From positions 5,709,001-5,773,000 of the forward strand of contig NC_060022.1 in NCBI RefSeq assembly GCF_021134715.1: DNA of 64,000 bases, read 5' to 3'. Within the stretch, counting starts at the first letter, position 1; each line of letters begins with the position of its first letter. Under the pieces are notes generated by a model, which was not told the origin of the DNA, did no database searches, and saw only the letters and a list, made by a program, of their open reading frames with translations. The stretch is from Daphnia pulex (lineage: Eukaryota > Arthropoda > Branchiopoda > Diplostraca > Daphniidae). A program made the position numbers and the translations under genes. Positions 13,285 to 23,606 of this stretch are shown here, piece by piece.

Positions 13285-13691
13285 AATTTCTAAGGTTTCT
13301 ACAATACGGCATGATATTTTCAGCAAGAAATGCGACAAAAGAGACAAGGTATCCGATTAGAATACAACAAAAGCGCCATTCAAATTTTTTAGAGACAATC
13401 GAGGTGATTCTTTTCTTGAAACTTTTTTTGTTATCTTGTCCTTTTCAGTTAGACATTTTCGAATATCCGGTTGATACCATTGGGTCCAAATGTCCATCAA
13501 TCCAGCCACCCGCATCTCAAGAATCCTGCTTTTAGGTCAGTCGTTTCTTTACTTAATATCAGTTTGATAAGTTTTATTAATAAACCCTAATATTAATAAT
13601 AATAATGATAAAAATCAATAACCCGCTGTTTATGTATTCCGTGTAAACACTTTTCTTGGCCAAAGCCCATGCCCACGGTAATAAGTATTCC
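13285..13691 (-). pseudogene. Truncated IR fragment (last exon plus part of exon 8)
   Basis: Closely matches 18687-19096 of IR copy 3: last exon (M4 region and WTQWYQPD motif), intron, then the start of exon 8. The match stops abruptly at 13691 within exon 8, where retroelement sequence begins. The last exon carries a one-base deletion (GATTAGAATAC where copy 3 has GATTAGCAATAC) that breaks the M4 frame. The missing upstream exons do not reappear beyond the retroelement. It is therefore a dead fragment left by a rearrangement, not a gene simply split by an insertion. Confidence 0.85.
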
Positions 13692-13856
13692 ACTCCGGTC
13701 CTTCGGGTAGCAGCCATCACCATGGTCGTGAAGGAGGGCGCCATTTAGCAAGCTCAAACTTCCCGTCGGGTTCCGACAGAGGAGGTTTCAAGAACAACTT
13801 TTCCGGAAAAGGGTATGTCAATCCATCTGCTTCTCTTATTAGCGATTTTGGCTATG

Positions 13857-15704
13857 TTGGTGGTCGGGTTCGTTTTAGCGCCGGTTTTTGGCCCACGCTC
13901 ACGAGTGATCAATGGGTTATTCGTTCTGTGTCGGAAGAGTTCCGTATTCCATTTATTTCAATTCCTTCGGTGCCTTTCAACCAATCTAATATGGGTATGA
14001 GTGCGGAGTTTGAGGCAATCTGCGATACAGAAGTTCAATCCCTCCTTCAGAATAAGGCGATCGAGATCGTTCCGGAAACCGAGCTCTGTTTTGTAAGTGG
14101 CCTTTTCGTAATCCCTAAGAGAACGGGCGGTTACCGCCCCATTGTCAATTTGAAAGGTCTCAATAGGTATATTGAATACCATCATTTTAAAATGGAAGGG
14201 GTTCAGATTCTGACGCCCACTTGATTTTTTCACCAAGATAGACTTAAAGGATGCTTACCTTACCGTCCCCATCTTTCACGAACACAAAAAATTTCTTCAG
14301 ATTAGATGGAAAGGGGTTCTGTACCAATTTACATGCCTCTGCTTTGGGCTAGCCTCGGCGCCCTGGTCGTTCACTAAACTTTTGAAGCCGGTCGTAGCTT
14401 TTTGTAGAAAACGCGGAATACGCCTAATTATTTATTTGGACGATATTTTAATTTTAAATGAAAGCAAGAGTGGGGCAGAGAGGGATTTTGAGCTAGTAGT
14501 TTCTATTTTGGAGCGTTGTGGTTTTCTGACTATCCACGAAAAATCGATCGGGGTGGCATCTTTGAAGATAATCGAGTATCTCGGTCTGATTGTTGATTCA
14601 CATTTCTTATCGCTGTCACTCCTGGAGGAGAAAGTCCAAAGTATTGTTAATCTTTGTGTAGTCGCACTTAAAGCTACTTTTGTATCCCTTCGTGATATTG
14701 CCATGCTTTTAGACAACTTTGCCTGGGCCATCCAGGCCATTCCGTTTGCACAGGCTAATTATAGGTCATTATAACGGGTCTACATTTCTGAGTCAGAAAC
14801 AAGTCGCGGGGATCTGCATATCAAAGTTTCCCTCAGTGCCGGGGCCAAAGATAATTTGCTTTGGTGGTCCGCAACGTAGCGATGGCAAATGGGAAGCCAA
14901 TATTCCACGCCGTTTAATCCGTTTCCTCTGTTGGACTGTTGTTTGCTTCCACCGAAATAGTTTCGATTGAAGGATCCACCGCGCCTAAGAAAATAAATAA
15001 GAGAAATAAGTAAATTGGGTTGGGCAGGGCGGGGAGGACCGACAAGGCAAACAACAGTCCAACAGAGGAAACGGATTAAACGGCGTGGAACCAGATCTGA
15101 TTTTATTTTCCAACGCCTGTTTAACCGGGTGGGGTGCCCTACTAAACAGCAGTAGGGCCCGAGGTCCATGGACCTCTCGTGATTTGAGCCGACACATTAA
15201 CGAGCTCGAGCTCATGGCAGCCCTTCACGCCCTGGAATCGTTTGCAAGCAACGCAACAAAAATCTCAATCCGCATAATGATGGACTGACGGCTGTCAATT
15301 ATGTCAACAAGACAGGCGGGACCAAGTCGGCAAGCCTCAACGACATTAGTCAGCGAATAACATCTTTCTGTGAAATCCGCTCTATTTCATTGCATGCAGT
15401 CAATCTACCGGGAGCGATGAATCACGAAGCGGATTTTCAGTCCAGAGCCCGCATGGACGCGAGAGACTGAATGCTCGACCCGGCATTCTTTTCGAGAATC
15501 AGTTGTCAAAGGATTCTGAAGATAGATCTGTTTGCATTGGCCTGGAATCGGCAACTGGAGTCATTCGTGAGTTGGCACCCCCAGCCGTCGGCCAAGGCGA
15601 TAGACGCTTTCAGTCTGGATTGGCATCAACTGCAGGCTTACGCTTTCCCACCGTTTGCCCTGATCCAGCGTTGCCTGGGGAAAATAAGGAGGGATCAAGC
15701 CTAG
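13857..15704 (+). pseudogene. Reverse transcriptase-RNase H region of the YR retroelement
   Basis: The RT begins around GGRVRF...AGFWPTLTSDQW, then FVIPKRTGGYRPIVNLKGLN. A one-base shift at about 14223 moves the frame before KIDLKDAYLTVPIF. It continues through CFGLASAPWSFTKLL to IIYLDDILIL (catalytic YLDD). RNase H resumes after the nested insert (14903-15090) at PDLILFSNACLTGWGALL, then INELELMAALHAL. The usual FSDAS catalytic Asp is Asn here (FSNAC). A second frame break lies near 15288, before TAVNYVNKTGG. The connector LDPAFFSRI...DLFALAWNRQLESF...SWHPQP is typical of DIRS/Ngaro pol. The protein would be inactive as it stands. Confidence 0.85.
14903..15090. mobile_element. 188-bp foldback insert with perfect 44-bp inverted arms, inside the YR element
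   Basis: Bases 14903-14946 are exactly the reverse complement of 15047-15090 (arms start TTCCACGCCGTTTAATCCG). The 100-bp spacer is A/G-rich and non-coding. Removing the whole block joins GGGAAGCCAATA to CCAGATCTG, restoring the expected pol reading NGKPI-PDLILFS. The block therefore arrived after the retroelement. No target-site duplication is obvious. It may be a small MITE/foldback element or a snap-back inverted duplication. Confidence 0.75.
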
Positions 15705-15843
15705 CTAACGTTGATGGCGCCGTATTGGCCAACGAAGCCCTGGTTCCCATCGCTGCTGGAACTAGCATGCGAAATGTGGCTGGTAATTCCTCAGACAGAA
15801 CGCCTTCAAGCCGGCCCGATCGGGATTCCGCACCCTTCTCCTG

Positions 15844-16849
15844 GTGGACGGCGCTTACCGTTTGGCGGTTGTCAGGAGTAAGTACGAGGCAAGAGGACTT
15901 CCGAACGGAGTCATCAAATATCTGCTGGCCGCAGACCGTGCCTCCACATCTGCTACATACCGAAGCACGTGGAACGCTTGGATTGATTGGTGTGTTAGGA
16001 GGAACCAGGATTCCCTGTCTGGCTGTCTTCTTCTTTAAACGTAGTCCTGGACTTCCTATGCAACCTAGCTGATCAAGGTAAAGCGTACAGGTCAGTGAAC
16101 GTTTATTGGTCCATGCTGTCAGCGACCATCGAAAAGATTGAGGGCTTCGACGTAGGTAAGCGTTGATGATAAGGTTGATGAAGGGAATATTCACTTCAAA
16201 CCCGCCGTCAGCTAAATACAGCGGGTTTTGGGATGTTAATGTGGTGATTGTATATCTTGAATCTCTGGGCCATAACGCCAACTTGTCATTCAAACAACTA
16301 ACTTTAAAATTAACGGCTGCGAGTGCGGTTCTCCTGGCACTCACCTCCCTGTGCAGAATTTCCGAATTGGCTGCTATCGAGCATGGTTTCATTGCGGTGA
16401 GTAATTTTGGTGTAAAATTTGCGTTGTTCAAATTACGTAAAAATCAAAAGAAAGGACCTCTTAAGTCCTCTGCGCTCGCCCGATTAAATCCGTAATCCCT
16501 CGTGTGTCCGGTAGCTTGCATGTCCGCCTATTTAATTAAGTCCTTCGGCTTAAGAAGCCCAGTTTTGGACAAAAAGCTTTTTTTGGGCTTAAAGGCCCCT
16601 CACAAATCAGTTGGGACGTCCACAGTCGCCCGCTGGATCAAGGAAGTCTTGACAAACTCTGGAATTGACGTTAATTTGTTTTCGGCGCATTCGACTAGAG
16701 GGGCCGCAGCCTCTAAGGCATTCGCATCCGAGATTCCGGTAGAGCGTATACTAAAGGCTGGGAATTGGGCTACAGAATCCGTCTTTTCAAGACAATATCA
16801 GCGCCCGGTTGTCGAGCCAGAGCCGGACGGATTGGCAATAGTCAACTGA
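15844..16849 (+). pseudogene. Tyrosine recombinase of the YR retroelement
   Basis: The N-terminal SAM-like part reads SKYEARGLPNGVIKYLLAAD...STSATYRSTWNAWIDW. The catalytic part is split over frames at 16163-16495 and 16502-16849. Recognisable catalytic motifs are Arg in SLCRISELA, the H-x-x-R box in SAHSTRGAAAS, a W at the second His/Trp position (KAGNWATESVF) and the Tyr nucleophile in SRQYQRPV. All catalytic residues are present, but frame breaks near 16040 and 16495 interrupt the gene. A 273-residue antisense ORF (15610-16431) is a shadow. Confidence 0.85.
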
Positions 16850-16863
16850 TGCTTTAAAATCAA

Positions 16864-16970
16864 AAGGTTGAGGTCGAGCAATTGACATGCAATTGTACAA
16901 TTGCTCGAGGTCGCGTAGCGACCGAAGAGCAGTTAGGATTGTATGTCAATAAAGAGAAGACCTCAACCTT
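16864..16970. repeat. Nested inverted repeats at the right end of the YR element
   Basis: AAGGTTGAGGTC (16864-16875) pairs with GACCTCAACCTT (16959-16970). Inside, GAGCAATTG (16876-16884) pairs with CAATTGCTC (16898-16906). The sequence follows directly after the recombinase stop. It probably represents the 3' terminal repeat of the element, although DIRS-type ITRs are normally longer and matched at the 5' end, which is missing here. Confidence 0.6.
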
Positions 16971-17002
16971 CAAGCACTGTAGAGTCTAGAACTAGACTTA
17001 AA

Positions 17003-17890
17003 AATGAGTGAGAAAGCCTCAAATGTTGCATCAGGAAGTCGTCAGCAACCACAATCAGAAAAAGTAAAACGTCTTCAAATATAAATGAAAATATCTTATT
17101 AACTTTTTCGTTAACTAGAGAAATACGACGTCTATGAAAGAATGTATGACACTCCAGAAAAGAAAAGAATTACTCCTACCATACCACCTAAGCGTGATAG
17201 GGTATATAACAGTTAAAAAGTTTGAGCCTCTCAAAGATGGAAAATCAGCTCAGCCAGACACAGTTCCTCAAAGGGAAAATTGTGGCAGGGGTTATTTCAG
17301 AAATGTCACGAGTTGGCGAGCTGATCAAGGATATCAGCCCCACCCTGAGGACAAGCCTCCATTACCACGGCGTCAATATGTGCAGGTATGTTTCATTTTT
17401 AAACTGTAATCTATTTTTAAAATTATAGTTATTATGATTTTAGTGAGATGGAGGTGTGTTTAGTCAGGGAGTATCACATAAGGTAGGTGTTCCAAGATAT
17501 AATCGGTTGGAAAAGGGCTAATTTTTGAAATCAAGCTTTTCATTGTTTTCTGCCATTCCAGGTAGGTTTTGATCCTATCAAGTATACTTTGAGTGCCATT
17601 GACAAATATGAGGGTGTACAGAAAACAACCAAACTTTCACACGCAAGTGTGTTAAATCCTAAGTCATCACTATTAACTGTGATACAGAGTGAAGAATTAC
17701 ACCAAGTAATATTCATCTTAAGTTAAAAATGCATGTATTTACTTAAATTCTTTTGTGAATAACAGATGGATCAGTTTGTATTGCAGACGGGCAATCAAAT
17801 TAAGAATGAAGAACAGGTGATAGTTAATCAAAAAATGTATGAAAAGTTGAAGCACCATCAAAGAGAAGGTACCGAATTCCGTAAATTCTA
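17003..17890 (+). other. Unassigned exon-like ORFs next to the retroelement
   Basis: An ATG at 17003 opens MSEKASNVASGSRQQPQSEK followed by a possible donor (GTAAAA). An acceptor-like CTAG precedes an exon from about 17117 that is open to 17386, where it meets GTATGT. Further open pieces include GFDPIKYTLSAIDKYEG (about 17575) and a short Gln/Lys-rich tail ending near 17890. Two frames of the 17117-17386 exon are open over much of its length, so the true frame is uncertain. No domain is recognised. It may be a small host gene, a retroelement accessory ORF, or chance. Confidence 0.25.
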
Positions 17891-18056
17891 ATGCACTGGC
17901 TGTTGTGTCTTTGTTCGGTCGCTAAGGGCGATCGTAATTGTATTCTCAGGTAACACACAAGTCATGCGTCCACTTCCAGCCCCACGCCAAGCCAACTGCC
18001 TTCGCCGAAAAGTAGCCCCTGGCGGTTGGATCGTCAGACGTTGCCATGTACACAAC

Positions 18057-18151
18057 ACTGGCGGACCGCCAGTGCACCAAGGTCCATTTTGGCTATTGCA
18101 ATGGCGGTCCGCCAGTGCACTAAAGTCCATTTGGCTACTGCACTGGCGGTG
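18057..18151. repeat. Two tandem short palindromic modules related to the foldback tips
   Basis: Two consecutive copies of a roughly 45-bp unit that starts CCGCCAGTGCAC, contains AAGTCCATTTTGGCTA (with small changes) and ends TGCACTGGCGG. Each unit is an imperfect palindrome. The same unit forms the tips of the foldback at 18299-18678. The surrounding 17891-18298 stretch has no other recognisable feature. Confidence 0.75.
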
Positions 18152-18298
18152 TAAATTTTCTATTTATTTCGCATTTTATTGCTTGGGAAATCTAGCGAAA
18201 CAAGTAAGATGAAGCTTAAACCAGGCTTAAACGAATTTATTTGTTTAAAAAAACTAATTAATCTAAATAAATTTTTTTTTGTTCACTATACCATCTGG

Positions 18299-18678
18299 CC
18301 ACCAGTGCACTAAAGTCCAATTTGGCTATTGCACTGGCGGTACAAGGGCAGATACATAGATAGTTACAAATTTCTGATATTTATTTTTTTGTACGACAAT
18401 CTACATACTTAAAAAAAAATGTCAGGGAGGGTTGCCAATTTTTTACATTGTTTTTAAATGAAAATTTTGTAGGAAACAATCGCATTTACATAAGCTTCGG
18501 TTTTTTTTTTCAAGTAGGCTATAAAAGTAAAAAATTTACAACCCACCCTGACAAATGTTTTCATGAAGTATGTATAGGATGTCGTACAACAATAATAAAT
18601 ATCATCAGTTTGCCTTTTACGTATCTGCCCTTGTACCGCCAGTGCAATAGCGAAAACCGCGACTTTAGTGCACTGGTG
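18299..18678. mobile_element. About 380-bp foldback (long-hairpin) element
   Basis: The left arm (from CCACCAGTGCACTAAAGTC at 18299 to about 18450) and the right arm (about 18515 to GCACTGGTGG at 18678) are inverted copies with small differences. Matching landmarks are GGCGGTACAAGGGCAGATAC (left) with GTATCTGCCCTTGTACCGCC (right), TTGTACGACA with TGTCGTACAA, and TGTCAGGGAGGGTTG with CAACCCACCCTGACA. No ORF encodes a transposase. It looks like a non-autonomous MITE or foldback. A clear target-site duplication was not identified. Confidence 0.8.
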
Positions 18679-18686
18679 GGCTAAAT

Positions 18687-20910
18687 CTAATTTCTACGGT
18701 TTCTACCATACGACATGATATTTTCAGCAAGAAATGCGACAAAAGAGACAAGGTATCCGATTAGCAATACAACGAAAGCGCCAGTCAAATTTTTTAGAGA
18801 CAATCGAGGTGATTCTTTTCTTGAAACTTTTTTTGTTATTTTGTCCTTTTCAGTTAGACATTTTTGAATATCCGGTTGATACCATTGGGTCCAAATGTCC
18901 ATCAATCCAGCCGCCCGCATCTCAAGAATCCTGTTTTTTAGGTCAGTCGTTTCTTTACTTAATATCGGTTTGATAAGTTTTATTAATCGATTATTAATAA
19001 ACCCTAATAATAATAATAATAATAATAAAAATCAATAACCCGCGGTTTATGTATTCCGTGTAAACACTTTTCTTGGCCAAAGCCCATGTCCACGGTAATA
19101 AGTATTCTGTTTCTTTGACTAAAGCCAAATCACATTTTCCCGTAGTCTTGAAATCTTTTTGCATGGCATCCATTATGGCCAAAAGAGTCTGTTTGATCCA
19201 TTACGTAATTTGATTATTTTTCATCTATACCACAAATTTCTGTATTTTACGTAACATACGTTAATATAAACGTGATTGCCGGACTTGACCAGGTCGACAC
19301 AAGTCTCGGTGTTTTGGCACCGCGACTTTGGATAATTCCGCAACTTATCTCTCAAATCTTTATAAATGCTTCCGTTGGGAAAAATTCCGTTCTAAAAAGA
19401 ACACAGATAATAGAGAACCGCATGATAGAAATTTACACACAGTATGTGTCGAGCGTGAAATATGATTTTTTTGAATACCGAAATTGCAACGTCGAAGCCC
19501 TGACCGGCGTTCACCACAACGTGAATCTTTGAGGTATTGGACAAATCTTGAACGGAGTGAATTAGAGGCTCGGAGTTGGGAGTGGTGACGTAAGAAATCA
19601 AAAGACTGTTGTAGCTGGTGACTAAGACGAAAGCCGCCAAACACCAGGCGGACGCAATCCATCGAATGAAAAGTTTTTTCTCGGGGCAATACGAACCTTG
19701 AAACCGGAAAAAAATGTCCAAAATGTTATTTCCAAAAACTGATCTGAATTTAATTATACACACAATACCTTGATTTAAAAGGACACCGAAAATGTAAAAT
19801 AGAAAGGACGAAGAGTAGGTAGATAATAATCGCCCATTAATGACAATCTGATAAAACTGTTGGAAAAAGTAAAACGCAGCAAACACGCACGGGAAGACGC
19901 AAAACATTGCGATCCATACCTGGGGGTAGACAACGAAATCGGTTTTAATATCACAATGATTAGTGAAACAATATTCGCAAATAAACTATCGTTAAAATTA
20001 TTTTTTTTAAGGTTTGGTAGAGTTAGAATTTTCGAAGGATTGACAAAAAAAAATCTATTTTACCGGAAGTTGGAAAGGTTTGACGACTGCGGCTATGTTA
20101 TTCATGGAATCCGGCATTGGGATCATAAATGTAACACTCGAATACAAATAACCTGTTGAAAAGTCCACCAAGACTATCCGGGTGGTTGTAATACCCATAG
20201 CTCCCATTACCAAGTCGCATTGCTGGTGCATTCACGCGTATACCAGGAAATATACATTCACCAAAATATAGTGTGATGTGTAATAACAGAAAATGAAAAT
20301 AAAATCGAAAGTCAGATTATACTAATTAACGTATAAAGGCGCGCTTACCCCATTCGCCAAATAGAAGGCGAATCCAGGAATATCTTTCTTTCCTTCTATT
20401 GAAGTTCTGTTCAAATGGAATATCGAATACCTGCAAAATTGTAATTAAAAATACACACACAATTTTTACCCGAATTTCTACCCAATGAGCCATGACTAAG
20501 TAAGCGCTAATCCGGCATTAATGGATGTCCTTATCAGAAATCGATCAGAAACTCTTATAGTGTTTGTGAATATACATACGAGAAATTAAAGCGAGCTGAC
20601 ATCCATTCTAACATGCGTGGCGATACTCCATCCATAGCAATGACGTGGCCCGAAGAATTTCTCTCTACAGTGATGGCAACTGGGAACTGCGTGACCGATA
20701 ATTGAAAACGATTTGTAATTACAAATATTTTTAATCAGAATTATATGCAAGTATTTTTCTTACGCTTGACGGGGCAACGGAGAGATGCTTCCCATTCAAT
20801 GATGTCGCTTCTGATGGTGACAAAGAATTCACCAAGAAAACCAGCAACATTAGGTGTGTCCTGGAAATCTTAGATTTAGACAGTGTAGAGAAAAACGGAA
20901 TATCTTGCAT
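18687..20910 (-). CDS. Ionotropic receptor (IR family), array copy 3
   Basis: Nine exons, 462 aa, all phases consistent: 20910-20764, 20686-20580, 20430-20349, 20222-20064, 19919-19769, 19696-19479, 19391-19260, 19188-19040, 18930-18687. Domain order matches copies 1 and 2: S1, M1 (CVFPCVFAAFYFFQQF), pore (LFYIFGVLLNQG), M3 (CLAAFVLVTSYNSLLISYVT), S2, M4 (NLTGAFVVLLIGYLVSFVAF). The first exon starts MQDIPFFSTLSKSKIS. An internal ATG (MLLVFLVNS), absent from copy 2, would give a cleaner signal peptide, so initiation is ambiguous. The stop codon lies 9 bp from the foldback element, so the 3' UTR must come from that element. No frameshift or premature stop is visible. Confidence 0.9.
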
Positions 20911-21082
20911 TTCCTTTGTTTTAAAGGATTTCTGAAATATTGAAACGTTTAATGGTTGATTTTAATTTGTGGCTGCGCGTAATAAGCAAGCCTAGATCAA
21001 TAGAGTGAATTATAAAGATGCTCAATGTGGAAGCTAACGCGCTTCTCTCTTATTACTACTGACTAATGTGTAAAGAAATGTC

Positions 21083-21090
21083 TTTTTATA
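21083..21090 (-). promoter_or_regulatory. TATA box of IR copy 3
   Basis: Reads TATAAAAA on the minus strand, about 175 bp before the IR copy 3 start codon. It is positionally equivalent to the element upstream of copy 2. The 20911-21500 region resembles 11435-12060 throughout, so promoter and gene were duplicated together. Confidence 0.55.
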
Positions 21091-21879
21091 CACTGGATGG
21101 CTGCTTGTAGACAAGCAGTGCGCACTGGTTACGCATCTTTTTGTTCTTATGCCATGTTATTTCCTTTTCTTTTTCAAGTTGTCTAGGTTACCAAAGTTAA
21201 TTGTTTCTTCGTGTTTCCAATATTTAAAGAATAATAACCCGTCAGGCTGTTACAATAATTTTATAGCTACTGTATACAAGCAATTTTCGTGACAAAATAC
21301 CATAATCAAGACCATAATTTTCTTCAAACAACGTGACTCGCAATTTCAAAGAGGCGGAATTTTAAATATTTGAAAGCGCTTTCAATAGCCGATGCTGGTT
21401 CCATCATCAGCAGTGTTGAGTGTTGACATTCAGCTGGTTTCAGTCGATTTTCATGAAATCCAATTTTTTGGTGCGCACAAAATATTTTTCGTTCATGTAG
21501 GCACTGTACATATATTAATCGGCTTCATGATTTAGTTTTTCTTAGTCACTATAAAAAAAAAATTACAGGATACATTTACTATCTCACGATTTGAGCACAG
21601 CAAGAAAATACTGCTGAAAACAATTTCTTATATGCTCGAGAACTCATCGTATATACACCGACGGCAACAACAGTAAAACACGAGTAATATTGAACGTCTA
21701 AAAGTTATGAGCGGGTATAAGAGTATATAAAAGAACCGGACTAACTTGCATCCATAATGATTTCTCATTTGGACACAGAGAATATATACACGATTCTTTG
21801 ACTATTCTTCGTCCTTCCATCGATTGGCAATACAGCATTTTTAACATCTAACAGTTAATGTTTTCTAAAACACAACGAT

Positions 21880-22660
21880 AGAATATTTTCAGCAAGAAAT
21901 ACGACAAAAGAGACAAGGCGGCATCCGATTAATAAAACAACAAATGCACCGGTTTAATTTTTAAGAGACAATCGAGGTGGACCTTTTTCTGACGATGGTT
22001 TCTGTCGCATCATCTTGTCCGCTGTGTCCAGAAATTGTTGAGGGTTGGGCTGATACCACGTGGACCAAAGATCCGACAATACAAAATTACGCATTTGAAG
22101 AATCCTGTTTGAAATCAATCTCTTATCTATACTTAATTTGGTAATAAACTAATAATACAGTGATAATCAATAACCCGAGGTTGATGTTCTCCGTTATTTT
22201 AGTCAAAGCTCATGACCGCTGAATATACGGCGGTACTTTCTCCTTTGCCAAAGGCAAATCACATTTTTTCGTGGTCCGAAAATCATTTTCCGTGACTTCG
22301 AAGGAGACAAAAAAGTTCTGTTTTGATTCCATTACAAAATTTCTAATTTTCTAGCATTATGTTTATTACGTTGATGTAAACGTGATTCTCAGACTTGACT
22401 AGGTCCAGTCCACGTACGTCTGTATTGTAGAGCAACGTGAATTATCTCCAAATCCCTGTAAATACGTTCGACGTTGTAAAAATGCCATTCTGGAAATATA
22501 ACAAGACGAATTAACATTGAGCATCAAAATATTCTCGCGCGATAATAAATGCGTTGAACCGTAAGAGCAACATCGACACCCTGTTTAAAGTCGTTGGCGT
22601 TTGGCGAAGTGACGTAACAAATCAAAAGACTGTTGTAGCTGGTGTTGTGTAGCCTATTAG
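21880..22660 (-). pseudogene. Decayed ionotropic receptor copy
   Basis: Remnants occur in array order: last exon (about 21886-22105), exon 8 (about 22160-22330), exon 7 (about 22375-22490) and a short piece of the M3-S2 exon (about 22560-22650, with the GTGACGTAA...AAAAGACTGTTGTAGCTGGT stretch). Exon 8 has TGA where the others have the Trp codon of TWALAK. Several small indels occur and exons 1-5 are missing. It is an old inactive member of the array, and the most diverged. Confidence 0.8.
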
Positions 22661-23606
22661 GCTGGGTTTGCGGGAATATGCACACAATCATTAATTATTA
22701 CTTACTTATTAGCGCTACTTGCAGGTATCATTGCTGCAGAGGCAGATATTTGCTGCCGCTGATAGATTCAAAAAATGAAGTTGATAAATTATTTAATAAC
22801 ATCAGTGTCGTATGAACCATGACTTGACAATCTTCTTTTCGCTGATTGACATTGACATGTCACGAAGAATTCTCGCTACCCTTTTCTTCATCTTCGAAAT
22901 TCGTTCGTGTCCAGCAAAAGTCGCGAGATATTAAAACGACAGATGATGGACGTATGCTTACTGGGGAGTTGAATCCCCTCTGACATAGGAAATAACAGGG
23001 AATTGCTTTGATGCCATTAATCAACCTGATAGTCTAGACAAAGTATGAGCCTTTTGCTTATGGGTTGAAATCCCCCTGTTCTTCTTGTCAGAGAATTCCA
23101 TAGCAAACAAGTCAATCTGTCTGAACTAGATGTTATAAAATCATAGCATAGTATGGGGATCAGCATGTGTGTACCACTGTACCTGTGTGACTGCATGTAA
23201 GATAAGATTAGATCTCTACAAGACAGAAGTTCGATAACTGTATTGTTGTTTTTCGTCAATTCCGCCCTGACGAGTGTTTGAATTTCTTCTATGACCCCTT
23301 TAAAAATCTTGGCCCAATGGCCCATAGCCTCATATAGCTAGACTTAGGTATAGGCATTCGGCTTCTACGTTGGAAACTAAAATAAGCAGGTTCAAATATA
23401 AAACAGATGAGAAAATTACGTGTTTTTTTATTGAGTACTGTACAGCGAATTTAAAACACTACATTTCGTGTTACAATTTAGATTCAAAAATTAAAATCCT
23501 ATAAGGATAAATCTTTTTCCATACTGTTCTTCAAGCCTTGATAGAGACTTTGGGAGCAGGCGTCGTGATGGCGGTCGGTATACATTATTCAAAACTTTCC
23601 GAGCTA
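22661..23606. other. Spacer between the IR array and the lipase gene
   Basis: No gene is supported. A 102-codon open frame at 23017-23325 (-) has no recognised domain and no splice context. The right end should hold the lipase 3' UTR. Confidence 0.4.

Larger units (their letters stand above)
13692..16970 (+). mobile_element. Degenerate tyrosine-recombinase retrotransposon (DIRS/Ngaro superfamily)
   Basis: On the plus strand the element carries reverse transcriptase (YLDD active site), RNase H and a tyrosine recombinase, in that order. This is the YR-retrotransposon layout, not LTR/integrase. No methyltransferase domain is seen between RNase H and the recombinase. At least two frameshifts, a nested foldback and a mutated RNase H residue make it non-autonomous now. 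The left edge (13692) is defined by the loss of IR homology. No inverted terminal repeat is seen there, so the 5' end is probably truncated. The right end has 12-bp inverted sequences and a polyadenylation-like AATAAA (16948-16953). DIRS versus Ngaro is not resolved. Confidence 0.85.

Noticed and set aside
15610-16431. A 273-codon minus-strand ORF, the longest antisense frame in the transposon region
   Set aside because: It is fully antisense to the recombinase region, has no recognisable domain, and the sense strand carries clear RT/RNase H/recombinase motifs.
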